Source: Nomia melanderi
Taxonomy: Eukaryota; Arthropoda; Insecta; Hymenoptera; Halictidae
NCBI RefSeq assembly: GCF_051020985.1
Contig: NC_135002.1
Coordinates: 6,634,001 to 6,698,000, forward strand
Length of the DNA: 64,000 nucleotides
Reading direction: 5' to 3'
Below, in pieces: positions 52,657 through 62,917 of this stretch. A program made the translations under genes and the position numbers. Below the pieces are notes generated by a model. It worked only from the letters and a program-made list of their open reading frames with translations, did no database searches and was not told the origin of the DNA. Position 1 is the stretch's first letter; each line of letters opens with the position of its first letter.

Positions 52657-55600
52657 TCTCGTATTCTCTTTTATCGGTGAGGAGAGAAAGGCTCCGTGAA
52701 AGAATTCCAAGGCTTTCCCACAGGAAAAATCGGGATCCCATGGCAACTCGCCTCGTTTCCCCTCGCCGCGACGCGGCAAAATGAATTTCGTTAATAGATC
52801 CGGAGAAATGAAGTCCTTCAACCGGCAACATGGCGTCGTTGGAAGTAACTGAGAGGTTGATGGGAAGCGACGCGCACCCTGGAGGATTTTCGAAAGTGCA
52901 GGTACAAGGTTGGCCTGTATTAATCTCCTCTACATGGAAATTCCTGTACGATGCGAGACGCGGAGGTCCCGTTGAAACAATTTCGGGCATCGTCTGTCTG
53001 CTTAATTGCGTTCAAGTGACGAGCTTCGCGGGATCGTTATCCCGTGTGTGTCGAATTGTCGAGAATTTTTGGTTCGTTCCGGGCTAATGAAATTTACCGC
53101 GGAGAAACAGAAGCGTGCTTATTCGTTTCGTCGTTTTTAGGGAAACACAGGGACTTCTGTATTCGTTCCAACGTTCATCACAATGGAGATCGACGTCCAC
53201 TCACCGAACCTTAAGTGAGAAATCTAAATTGGTCATTGTGTCTAATCATATCAACGACGTCGATGGTCCTTTGATTAGACCCAGGACTGCAGGGTTCAAA
53301 GCGCGCATCCTTAATGAGATCTCAACCATTCTCCAAGTACTCCATTAAGAGCATCGAACTAAACTAAATCCATTTCTATTGAAACACCCACGCAAGCCGA
53401 CCACAATTACACTCCGGAAGCTCGTTTAATAGGAAGCAATAGGAATCCTTTTCCAATGCGGTTCGTATGCAAAAAAAGCATAAAAATCCGTGCTCGTTCA
53501 AAGTTAATTCTTTTACCCCCGCAATTCTAGAGACTCGAGAATTTTCAAATATTCGAACATCCACCCAAAATTCACATTGGTCGGCACCGAATTCGCAAAG
53601 GCGTCGAATCAAGTGAGCACTGATAACAATAATTTCGTTTCATTTCTATTTCATCCTTGCAATTTGTCCGCCCGGGCACTTGGCAAATTTAATAGCACCA
53701 ACGACGATAGAATAATAAATATGAATGGATCGTTCTCCATAGTGCATCATTAAAATAGTTTCGCCGCGACAAAGCTTAGTATAACGAGAGACGATTAGGA
53801 GCAGGCAGAAGTTCTGTTAGTTCTTCAGCCGAAAGCGTAGGACGGTTAAGCGGGAACACTTGCGCAAATATACGGGAGCCTATTTTCGTGTTGTCGCTTC
53901 GCGCGATGCGGATACACACGGAAAGCAGAACGAGATCCCGGGCAACGCGTGCGTACGCGTTTTCGGTCCTAACGCGCACGGCTTCGCCGTGACAATATTC
54001 CGAACGGAGGATCGTCCGCCTGTAACCGTTTCCGCGGGATTCGCCCCGAAGCCGTTGCACGATAAAAGACGAAGGAATTGTCTTGGCAAACGCGAGGTTT
54101 CCCGCGCACTCGATCGTTCCCGTTGTCGTCGCGTCGCGTCGCGTCGCACCGCGGCGCGATAACGGGGCGATGGAGAGCGCGATAGGAGATAAAGAGGGTG
54201 CAGCTGAACGAGGGGAATGCCTTGTAAAGGGAAATTTTATTTTTCATTTTGAATTGTGGGGACCATTTTGAATTTTAGTATCTTCCTCGGATTACTCCTT
54301 CTTACCGTAGCATCGAAAGTTCTGAATTTCAAGTTCTTATCTTGAATTGTGGCTTCCATTTTGCACTCCGGCGTTCCACTTCGAATCTTTCGTCTTACTC
54401 TAAGTTCTAAAAGATTTTTAATTTTAGTCACTTGTGATTCTGAGAGTTTCTTGTTACTTGGAACATTAAATGTACCTTACTTATATCTCATCTTATCGAT
54501 CATAATTTTCAAACATGCCGAATATACTCTCCATGCTCTAACTTTCATTAAAACAGAGATTTACTTTGGACAAAGTCCCCCGTCTCTAGTCTGCAAAGAT
54601 GTAATCAAAGCAGGCTTGTGCATCGAATTAGCTGAGACAGTGAAATTTCGAAATAAAGATAGCAGGCTGGGGAGAATCGCAAACATCTCTAACGTTCGGC
54701 GAGTATTTCACGGCGTCGGTCGCCTCGTGCTTCGCCATAAATCTGCAGGGAGTTAGCAACAAAATGGAAACGAGTAAAATCCATCGGCAACAAATCTTCC
54801 GGCGCGCGAAGGGAAGAAGACCGATGTCCGGCGTTCCGCGTTCGTCCTAGGTCCGCCCATCGCGATCTATTTGCCCGGTCAGCGCGCAAATTGTTCTTTC
54901 TGTCGCGATGAAAATTCAACTTCCACGTCGATTCCAGCCAACCCGGCGAACCTCGTTAAAATTTTCCGTCTGATGAGCCGGCCGGCCATGGTACGAACGG
55001 GAGAAAGGATGCAGAAGGGTCGTCCCGCTCCCCTGATGACAGATTAATCGCTGAAACAGGGGAATCGGGACTGCTTTAATCCTTTAATCCTTATGTTGGC
55101 AATGGGCTGCCTATTTGGAAAGCTACGTTTGCACGATGCTCATTTGTTCTTGTGAAAATTAAAAATATTTAACTTTTAAAGGAGCAATACCACCTTATAG
55201 ACGGCTCGGCACTTTTTCTTACTGTATCTAATGCGTATATGGCGGAAAAACTCATTTTATTACTTTTATTACTGTTATTGCTGTAATATTTACGATGAAC
55301 ACGTTAAATATTATGCCAGGTCACTCCTGAGAACTTTCGCTTGTTATCTACGTTACAGTATTTTTTGGTAAGTGAACTTGAAACACTTCCGATCCATTAA
55401 AGGTTAATAACAAAATTGCATATAACCCAATTCGACATAAAATATTGGGATAAAGCAGTCTCCAAGATTCTTATATTATCTCTATTCCATGCAATCGAAG
55501 GTTTAATCAATGTTCCATCACAGAATTACAAATACCCATGGGTAGTCAAGAATCTTACGAACTGCGGAGGGTTAATGAGGTTCAATACGGTTCTCCGTCA

Positions 55601-58487
55601 GTTCATGTATGTCACCGGATCGACGTTTAAAGGGTTAATTCGCCTCGACGCCGGCGACTGAGTATTCTTAGAGGGTCCTCCTCGGCATTATGGAATTGGG
55701 ACATGTAAACGTGAAGGACAAGCGCATCGGCACGGCGAGGCGCACTCGAATGTCGTGTTTGAAGCCGCCATCGCTGTCCATTAATTAAAGTCGCGGGGGA
55801 AGCCCAAAGGACGGCCTTCGCATCGAGGATCTTCCTTCCAGGGACTTTGATCTGCGGCTTCGCCGTTCCCCTTTCGCCAATAATTTATTGAAACCATCTT
55901 TCTTCTCCTTCATCGCCATGGGGATACTTAACTCTGTGCAACGTTGACTCCTCTACTTTTTTATTAACCTTGCACTCACTGTTGAGCAACGGTGATAATT
56001 CTGCCGAAAGAATTTTATTTATTTATTCGCGAAAGTGCGCTTCGCGAGAGAACCGTGTAATGGCTACTTAGCTGACCCCGATGATGGCTAACCTAATATT
56101 TTAGTTTGGCTACTTCACTGTTGCCTTTATATTCGAAGAATTTAATAAATACGAATTACAACGTTGTCGATGAATAAGGTTACATTAATTCCTCTTCGAA
56201 CTGGAACTTTTTTCCCTTCTAAGAAGCTATTAAATTCAACACGCGAGAGGCAAGCGTGAGCTGAAGGGTGCTACATTTTTAATGATGTACTCGAATCCCT
56301 TGCACCTCGCACCGCTGCTTCTTCGATTCCCGTTATGAAACAATACGATTCCAGTGAGATTCTTGAAGTAAGGGATCATACATAACTCACTGAATACGAA
56401 ATAAAGGATAAGAGTAGAACCGCGTGATCGAAAATTAAGCAAATCGTTGATGTCTGTTTATCAATATTGCTTTTGTCCTTAGTCTTGCGCGACGGAGTTC
56501 CGCGCTAAATGATTTCGTCGAAAACTTTCGTCCACATTTTGAAAACTCGACTGTCAACGCGCGAAATACGCTTACATATCTCCTCGGCATGCTAAGGGAC
56601 GAATCGCGCGCGCAGACGTCGCTAATGAGCACTTTTCAGAGAGGTCACGGTCGTTACAACTCCTAATTGGATGTCATTGGATTCTACGCGGCGGTCGGGA
56701 TCCGGGGCTAATAAAAGTTCGATAACTCGGCCTCGAACGCGTTTCGACAGTGTTAACCCTTTAAGTCGAGAGGAACAGACGAACGTTACCGGCGTTAATG
56801 CCGCGTCAAGTCGGGCCCGATGAAATTGAGCTTGACACCGTAACGTGGAGTTAGTTCTGGCAGATAGGATCGATTTTGAACGGGGAAAATGCAGGTGGAT
56901 CACGCGTCCCCGTGGAACTTTGAGAGTCCTGCGGAATTATTGTTCAAGTATTCAGATCCACCGAACTTTGAACATCCGACTGAAAATGAAATTCAGTTGC
57001 CAATTGTTTCGCTGGAATTTATGCAGGAGTCTCGATGACGAATTGGCTTTCTAATTTTGAATATGAAAGTTTCTCTTTTTGGAAAGATTTCAAGTTCATT
57101 TTGGAAAATTTGCCTTTTACGAGTTTCTGTTTTGAGAATTGAACGTTTATTGTACTGTCGTCTGTAGAGATAATGTCAGAGTCGTTGGTATAATTAGCGA
57201 AAGCAGAAACTTTCGAAGAACTGTTGAAAAAGTGTTTGGCAAGCACATGGATCGCGATAACATTCAACATTCCGTAGTGAAAGGAACAATTTCCACGTGT
57301 TTGCTTACGAGCACCGCGTCTCAAGCGAGTAAATTAGTATAAATGCGTTCTAAATCCTCGGAGTAGCAAGCGAGAACGATTTCTTTCGTGCTTACGTCCC
57401 CGGTGAAATATCGCAGAGAGGGCTAATAACGTTGAAGCAGTTATCCCGAAGGAACTAAACGAAGCAGAGCGAAGTTGGCCGTGTATCCAACGGATCAAGA
57501 TCTGACGATCCGATCCAGCGATCAAGTTTAATCGCGCTCGACTTGATTCACTCGCGTGCTTTCCGATTTCGAATGTAGCTAAGAGTAAATATTCGTGAAT
57601 ATTCGTACGGAAACGTTACGCGCGTCGCGAAGGTAAGCGTTTAAAACAAACGGGAGTGTGCGCGAGACAGCTTCGAAATAAAAGGAGGGAATGGGTCTAA
57701 CGAGCTCATCAGTGCGAAAACGAGGGAAACGAGGAAAAATCGTGAAAACGAGGCTGCGTTACAAGTGTATAAACATCCTTGGACTAATACTAACTAAATA
57801 CCACTGCACCCCGTGTAATCGATGATTATTCCGATGAGTTTACCTTAGATTTTAATGAACAAATATTTTCAGTTAAATCATGATACACGCGTATCGACAT
57901 CGATCTGTTACTCAACGAATCGATGAATTTTGAGTAAAAGGGACATATGAATACAGAAAATGATGAGTAAATAGAAATTCATTTACGTTGTGCAGTGAAG
58001 TTGCGAATAATGAGATAGCGTAAGCAGAATGCAGGCATTAATTGCACAAAAATGATCAGAGGCGCGAAATAGGATCTCGAAGTGAACGAAAAAAATGGTA
58101 GAACGTGATCATCAGCGAGCGCCATGTGTCGGAGCAATCATGGAAATGAAATTCGCGTTTGCTTTCAATTCCACGGAGGATAAATGAGGAATAATGGATG
58201 AGCAGTAGGCTATCCTGGCTTTTTTGTGCGACGCGAGTCCAGCGCAATTCGAGGAGATGCCGTGTGCAGACCGCACGCGCATTCGAGCGCTGTAGAGTCG
58301 GAAGGAGAAATGGTAGAACGCTCGCTTTTTGTTTCTTTCATTTCCTCGTACGTGTTTCCCCCTTTTTATCGTGGAAATATGTAGTGAGTATTAACGCCGG
58401 TACTATGAGCAATGAATACGCAGCTGCGTCTTTCTAAAAATATAAAAATATGTTTGGGAAAAAATGCAAATTAATAAGTTAATTCAC
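52657..58487. other. No gene seen; non-coding DNA
   Basis: Frames up to 145 codons (52553-52990, minus) overlap frames on the other strand, and part of that one lies inside the hAT-like element. None is recognised. CpG-rich patches at 53860-54170 and 54780-54970 explain other open frames. A 12-bp palindrome (TACCCATGGGTA) lies at about 55534-55545. TTAACCCTTT-like motifs at about 55630 and 56755 may be further transposon ends. Confidence 0.5.
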
Positions 58488-58666
58488 TTAACCCTAATCG
58501 GACCACGATGTTACTTTGAACCACATTTGAATTTTTACTTAAATTTTCTGATCACTTCATATTGCATTTTCAAAAGTTTTTTTGGACTTTTAAAATTTGG
58601 GCTCCATAAACAAAAAGAATGTTTTAATTGTTCCTTTTATTCTCATAAGTGATCGATTAGGGTTAA
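58488..58666. mobile_element. TTAA-flanked MITE, piggyBac-like (179 bp)
   Basis: The left end reads TTAACCCTAATCGGACCA and the reverse complement of the right end TTAACCCTAATCGATCAC. The first 13 bases are identical and both ends finish in TTAA (58488-58491, 58663-58666). TTAA target duplication and TTAACCCTA-type termini are hallmarks of piggyBac elements. The interior is AT-rich, with one short frame of no significance. Confidence 0.8.
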
Positions 58667-60720
58667 TAATGTATACTGAACGGTTCTACTAATTTATATT
58701 TTTTACAGTTTTCATTCATGTTTTAGTCGATTTGAAGTAATATGTGATATTCTTCCTACCGTGGAAACGACTAAATATTTTAAGGAATACGATGACACAG
58801 CTCAAACAACTGTTGTCAGGGTTAACAAGCCAATAGTTTGGAACGTTCCGTCGACCGTAGCGTTAACGGAAACACGTGTTCCTCTAATTTACAAATTCAG
58901 CAAACACTTCACGTTCGACTGAAGCTTGCTCGCCAGAAGAATGGCGATCTCCCGGCAGTCGAAATCGTAATTAGCACTGTGTTGCGTACCATCGAAAGTT
59001 CGCTCAAACAGCAGACAATTGGATCCACCCGTAGTCCTCCAATTAAAACTTGCGCAAGTTCCGTGGCGAAGTTAACAGCTCACTAGGGCTAACTTAAGTG
59101 AATCTTGAGTAACGGGACTCGTCGCGCTTTCCTCCCGTGTTTGTCGATATTTTCTCAATGCTTTGCCCGGATTCTTCTCAACTTTTAATCACCAGCCTCC
59201 TTAACGATCAATCAAACTTCTCGATGACAAACTCCAATCGATGGTTTTACATTTAACAATGAGAAAATCATACTTATTACTTCTTCTGATACAGTAAATC
59301 GATCTTGATATCGAATAATTTCTCAAAAATCACTGCAAAGGAACAAACGTACAAGATTTTAGAAGCACAGAATTGAAGCTCAGACTTCTACCGAGGTGAA
59401 TTCGGAATAATGAGATTTCCAAGGGCAATATCAAATATTTTGCTTCGCCAGCCGAACTCCAATTTCACAACGCCACATTTCCCCGGAAATCTCAACGATA
59501 TTTACGAATGCCGTCGTTAAGTCCAGGGCTTGTGTATTGCAGCGGAAACGTGACGGGACTGTGGTGGGAAAATTGCGGCGGGCGATAAATCTGGGAAGAA
59601 GGGTGAGATGACGGTCCCGAGAAGTCGAAGACCGTTCGCGATACAGTAGCCCGTTGCGGCGTTCCCAGGCACGTCCGTTTCCAATCTGTTTTACCCATAG
59701 AGCCTGGGAATCGACGTTTACGCGTTTCTCGAAAACTTGGTAACACTGATTTTCGGATTTCACTGAATCATCGGGAGATGAAGAACTTCCGCGACCAAGT
59801 GGATTCCAAAGGCGCGGAAATTCTCCTTCGATGAAAATCGACGAACGTTTGCGTATGGAAAACATGATTTTCTGGAGAAACGATCGAAATCATTGTTACC
59901 GCGACAACGGAAGGCGTTCAAATGAAAAATTTAGTGTGTTTTTATGTTGCCGACGCTCTAACGGTAAGAGTGTCAGTTTTCATGTAGAAAACGAGTCTAA
60001 AATACTAAAAACTCATGCTGCAAAATATGTTTGTGAAGTCATACAAAAAGAACACCGTGCATTGATATTGAAGTAGCGTTTCTACGTCGGAGAAGTAACA
60101 AGTAGTAGAAGAAACTTGGCAGGCACTTCGACCGAGGTTTACGAACCTGCGGAATATTTGCGGACCTCTCGAAGTTCCCCTTTTTGGAAGCGAAACCCCA
60201 CTCATCCTGTACTCTCTCTTAATTCCGTTTACTCTCGCCGAAATATCTTGTACCGAACCGGTACATGACCTGTCCATAGGTCAGAGTGACTAACTCCGTT
60301 CTTTAAGTATCTTCAGATCCCAGAACCAAAATATTTTATTGGTTTCTTATGCGTGGTTCCATCAAACTTGTCTACTTTTCATTCTGTAAAATTAATCACT
60401 CTGGCAAATGAACCTCGTGTACTCTGTGTTTACCAGAAATACGCACTCAGGACAGCACAGGTGCAAAATAGGTCTGTCACTGGATGTTTTATCTACAATA
60501 TTAGGTTAATTGCTATGTGATTCTATTGACGGACACTACATTGCTAAGAAAAGGCATGTGTCTGCACTTTAACCGGAAATCTTTCATTCTTCACAACAGG
60601 TTGTCTTCCCTCATTCACTCCCCTCTCTTCCCATTATTTTCTCTACAATAAAATCTCAAAGATAATCATAGCAGATCCTCGCTACTAGTGTTTAAAGCGT
60701 TTTCCATACTTCACGAGACT
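58667..60720. other. No gene seen; non-coding DNA
   Basis: A minus frame of 144 codons (59431-59865) overlaps other frames on both strands and shows no domain. A GTCAGGGTTAAC motif at 58815-58826 looks like another TTAA-type right end with no visible partner. No other structure was found. Confidence 0.5.
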
Positions 60721-60886
60721 TTAACGCTAGGTTCACAGACATTTGCCCGGTTTATTCTACTGCTTCTAGAAAAGTTCATGTTCATTCGGATTTTGGAAGT
60801 TATAATCGCATCAATCAAAGTTGACGTAAACACATACTAAACAGTGTTTGCAAAATTCAGTACACGCTTCGTAAACCTAGTGTTAA
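60721..60886. mobile_element. TTAA-flanked MITE, piggyBac-like (166 bp)
   Basis: The left terminus TTAACGCTAGGTTCAC and the reverse complement of the right terminus, TTAACACTAGGTTTAC, agree at 14 of 16 bases, both differences being transitions. TTAA is present at both ends. The TTAACACTAG start is shared with the element at 62441-62665, suggesting related transposases. No ORF inside. Confidence 0.75.
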
Positions 60887-61240
60887 TACTAAACGCGCCG
60901 TGATCCAACCAAGACCGGTAGGAAAATTCATTTTGCAATTTTTCCTCGATAACTCTGCATTATTACGATATTTCATTTGAAATGCATTTGAAAAAGTGAC
61001 AAGATCTTGTACATCCGCGCTCAAAAATCATTCTCTCCCCCACAAGCATTCTTCTCGCTCGCACTTCCAACAAATTCCCAACCACACCCTACTCTCACCA
61101 CCACGCACTCATCATCCTCGCTTACGCATCGCTCGGGACGCAGACGCGAGTACAGCCAACCCTTGGGCCTCGTCTCCGTCAGTCTCCTTCTCTTTTACGG
61201 CCGTCTTCCTGTCTTTCAAAATACTCGCTGTCCTACTGCC
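60887..61240. other. Non-coding, partly C/A-rich DNA
   Basis: From about 61010 to 61130 the + strand is strongly C-, T- and A-rich with few G, giving two overlapping frames of about 82 codons that reflect composition. The segment sits between two transposon-like elements upstream of the coding exon. A leader or promoter function is possible, but no core motif is recognised. Confidence 0.4.
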
Positions 61241-61513
61241 TTGACACATTGAGCGCTGGCGACCTATGAGACATTTAAAGCCTGAGCGCCGACAAAAAGG
61301 AATATTCGAAACATTATACATTTTCGTGAAATAGTATATTTCAATTTCATGTTCGTCAGATACAATTCAACGGAAATGAAAAATAGAAACAAAATCGAAA
61401 TTTGTAGTTTATAATTATAGAAAAAATACAGTTTCTTATTTCGTGGTGGATTATTACATATGTATAACATAAACAGAAAACGAAAATATTAATATCGGCG
61501 CTCAATGTGTTAA
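61241..61513. mobile_element. TTAA-type MITE (273 bp) upstream of the coding exon
   Basis: The left end is TTGACACATTGAGCGC and the reverse complement of the right end TTAACACATTGAGCGC, 15 of 16 identical. The right end keeps TTAA (61510-61513); the left has TTGA, probably one mutation. The GAGCGCCGAC motif of the right end recurs inside, near 61284. The interior is AT-rich and non-coding. The element ends about 140 bp before the exon's acceptor. Confidence 0.75.
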
Positions 61514-61613
61514 AACTACGATACTACACTAGTAACATTGAAAGTAACATAACGACGTGATCCAATTGAAAAATATCTCGACAAAGAAGCACACCTGCGA
61601 ATAAAACTGATAC

Positions 61614-61630
61614 GAGCGCAAAGGGTTAAT
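61614..61630. repeat. TTAA-type transposon terminus abutting the splice acceptor
   Basis: GAGCGCAAAGGGTTAA reads, in reverse complement, TTAACCCTTTGCGCTC, almost identical to the terminus at 49125. It looks like the right end of an element whose left end is unclear; the 61241 terminus (TTRACACATTGAGCGC) is a possible distant partner, which would make a 390-bp compound element. The coding exon begins 25 bases further on. Confidence 0.45.
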
Positions 61631-61636
61631 CGACAT

Positions 61637-61655
61637 TTCGATCGTCTGTTCCAGG
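61637..61655 (+). promoter_or_regulatory. Probable splice acceptor of the coding exon
   Basis: A pyrimidine-rich stretch, TTTCGATCGTCTGTTCCAG, ends in AG immediately before the exon. An in-frame stop (TAA, 61628-61630) lies just upstream, which fits intron sequence to the left. The site is only 25 bases downstream of a TTAA transposon-like terminus, so any branch point may lie inside repeat-derived DNA. Without this acceptor, the leader would simply be a transcription start region. Confidence 0.5.
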
Positions 61656-62199
61656 AAATGGCCACGTGACGAGACAGAGGAGCGAACGGTGCCGCCAAGA
61701 TGAACACGAACGGCAATGTCGGCTCGCAGGAGGGTGGTAACGGTACCGATTACGGTTCGAGCGAGGAGACGGCCGCCTTGCTGAGCAGGGCGCCACCCCC
61801 GCCGGTCGTGGTTGCCGCGGCGTCTCAGGGCAAGCCGGTGCTCACGCGACAGGATCGGGCGACGTTTTTGGTCGCCTCGCCACAGTTGTCCGTCTCGGGG
61901 CTCGGCGGCTCCGAGGAGAGCGGCACCACCGAGGATCTGGCATCGAGATCGGTACCGGACATCGAGCTGCATTGCAGGCTCGGCGACACCCAGCCGAAGC
62001 CGCAACCGCCGCCACAGCCGCAACCGCAAACGCAAACGCAGACGCAGTCGCAGACGCAAACGCAGACGCAAGTACAGCAACCGGTCGTGCCTACTATTTA
62101 CCGGTCCAGGCAGACGTCCCATCAGCACAGGTGTCGATGCGACCGTAGGGACTCCCTGGCGCCTTCGTCCGCCTTTCACCTTGCGCGCAGCGTTTCCAG
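61656..62199 (+). CDS. Coding exon (5' part) of an unidentified spliced gene, low-complexity N-terminus
   Basis: This is the only convincing coding segment. The exon follows an AG acceptor at 61654-61655 and ends at a donor (AG|GTAGAC) at 62200. The chosen start is the ATG at 61700, preceded by GCCGCCAAG, a strong Kozak context. That gives 166 full codons plus two bases before the intron; read without splicing, the frame stops at once (TAG 62201-62203), as expected if the donor is real. The protein starts Ser/Gly/acidic (residues 8-23). It then has an acidic dileucine motif ETAALL (23-28), a PPPP run (32-35), a Pro/Gln block (99-110), a Thr-Gln tract (111-124), and a basic Cys-containing tail with RCRCDRRDS (134-142) and Ser/Arg. 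There is no signal peptide, membrane segment or folded domain. The composition would suit the cytosolic N-terminus of a channel, transporter or signalling protein, but I do not recognise the family. No in-frame stop lies between the acceptor and the ATG, so translation from an upstream exon is not excluded. Confidence 0.75.
61659..61670 (+). CDS. Three-codon upstream ORF in the leader of the coding exon
   Basis: An ATG GCC ACG TGA minimal ORF (Met-Ala-Thr-stop) begins four bases into the exon and ends 29 bases before the main ATG at 61700. Its context, GAAATGG, has a G at +4 and a purine at -3, so initiation is plausible. If the exon is joined to a non-coding 5' exon, ribosomes would meet this ORF first and would have to leak past it or reinitiate. 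It may lower translation of the main protein. Conservation would decide whether it matters. Confidence 0.4.
62020..62071 (+). repeat. Hexanucleotide repeat encoding a Thr-Gln tract
   Basis: Six-base units of the form CAAACG, CAGACG or CAGTCG follow a Pro-Gln stretch and encode alternating Thr and Gln (residues 111-124 of the exon product). CAA and CAG are mixed, so the DNA array is less pure than the peptide. The same periodicity gives a long open antisense frame (Leu-Arg repeats on the minus strand, 61529-62179). I regard that frame as an artefact. Confidence 0.85.
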
Positions 62200-62205
62200 G
62201 TAGAC
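62200..62205 (+). promoter_or_regulatory. Splice donor of the coding exon
   Basis: The frame reads ...AGC GTT TCC AG and then GTAGAC, an AG|GT junction. Reading on gives a TAG stop within one codon, so the boundary coincides with loss of coding potential. The exon therefore ends two bases into a codon, and the next exon must supply the third. No downstream exon is visible before the window ends. Confidence 0.65.
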
Positions 62206-62281
62206 GTTATTCCTTTTCGAATTTTATTGCCCTGGAGTTGTATGGTAAAAACTGTCAGAGTTGCGGTGTAATAGTAAGTCT

Positions 62282-62917
62282 TTAACGCATTGCGTACCGA
62301 TAACGAGAAATCTCGTTTTTATATAAAGACAGCTACTCTAGCACTTGTTCTCAGCTACGTGTGACTTACCGCGTTACCTTTAATACCGCTAAGTTACACG
62401 CGACCTTTCATTATTCAGTCAACTGATTGAGATACATCGTTTAACACTAGAACTACCAGATGGTTCAGAATGACTTATTTCTGATTTCCTCGTTTACAAT
62501 GACTGAAAAGATACAGATACTTCTACGAAAAATTATTAACGGAACTAATTCGGTAATAGTGAAACTGAAGTGCAGCTCGATTGAAATCGCAATAAACGCA
62601 CGCTTATGGTTTTCATAAAGAAATTGGTAAAAGTCAGTTTAAGTAGTCGGTAGTTCTAGTGTTAATGCATCTCTCTTAATACATTACGTGGTAACGAGAA
62701 ATCTCGTTTTTATATACAGACATTTAGCTATGCAGCTTCGCTAATTACCACAGTATTGAAGAAAATATAAAATTTGATTCGAATTGATTATCTATTTAAA
62801 ATATATTACATAACAATATATCTGAGTTTTTCTATGAGTGACATAAGTTGACCTCAGTGAAAATTGCCTTCCGCACAGTTCAGTTTTTTGAAAATTAGCC
62901 GGTACGCAATGTGTTAA
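62282..62917. mobile_element. Compound TTAA-type MITE in the intron after the coding exon
   Basis: The left end TTAACGCATTGCGTACCG and the reverse complement of the right end TTAACACATTGCGTACCG agree at 17 of 18 bases, with TTAA at both ends. Just inside the left end is a hairpin, AACGAGA-AA-TCTCGTT. The same terminus and hairpin occur again at about 62676-62726 (TTAATACATTACGTGG, then AACGAGAAATCTCGTT), so the block holds either two family copies or one copy with a duplicated end. A different element (62441-62665) lies between them. Confidence 0.75.
62441..62665. mobile_element. Nested piggyBac-like MITE (225 bp)
   Basis: The ends are a perfect 17-bp inverted repeat, TTAACACTAGAACTACC at 62441 and its reverse complement ending at 62665, with TTAA at both extremes. 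TTAACACTAGAA is close to known piggyBac termini (TTAACCCTAGAA). It lies inside the larger 62282-62917 block and therefore inserted later. No transposase inside. Confidence 0.85.

Noticed and set aside
52292..52664. 8-bp target-site duplication for the hAT-like element
   Set aside because: The flanks CCCTGGCT and TCTCGTAT do not match.
61529..62179. 216-codon frame on the minus strand across the coding exon
   Set aside because: Its long LRLRLR stretch is the antisense of the Thr-Gln repeat, and the lack of stops follows from that repeat and high GC. The + frame has the Kozak start and the donor.
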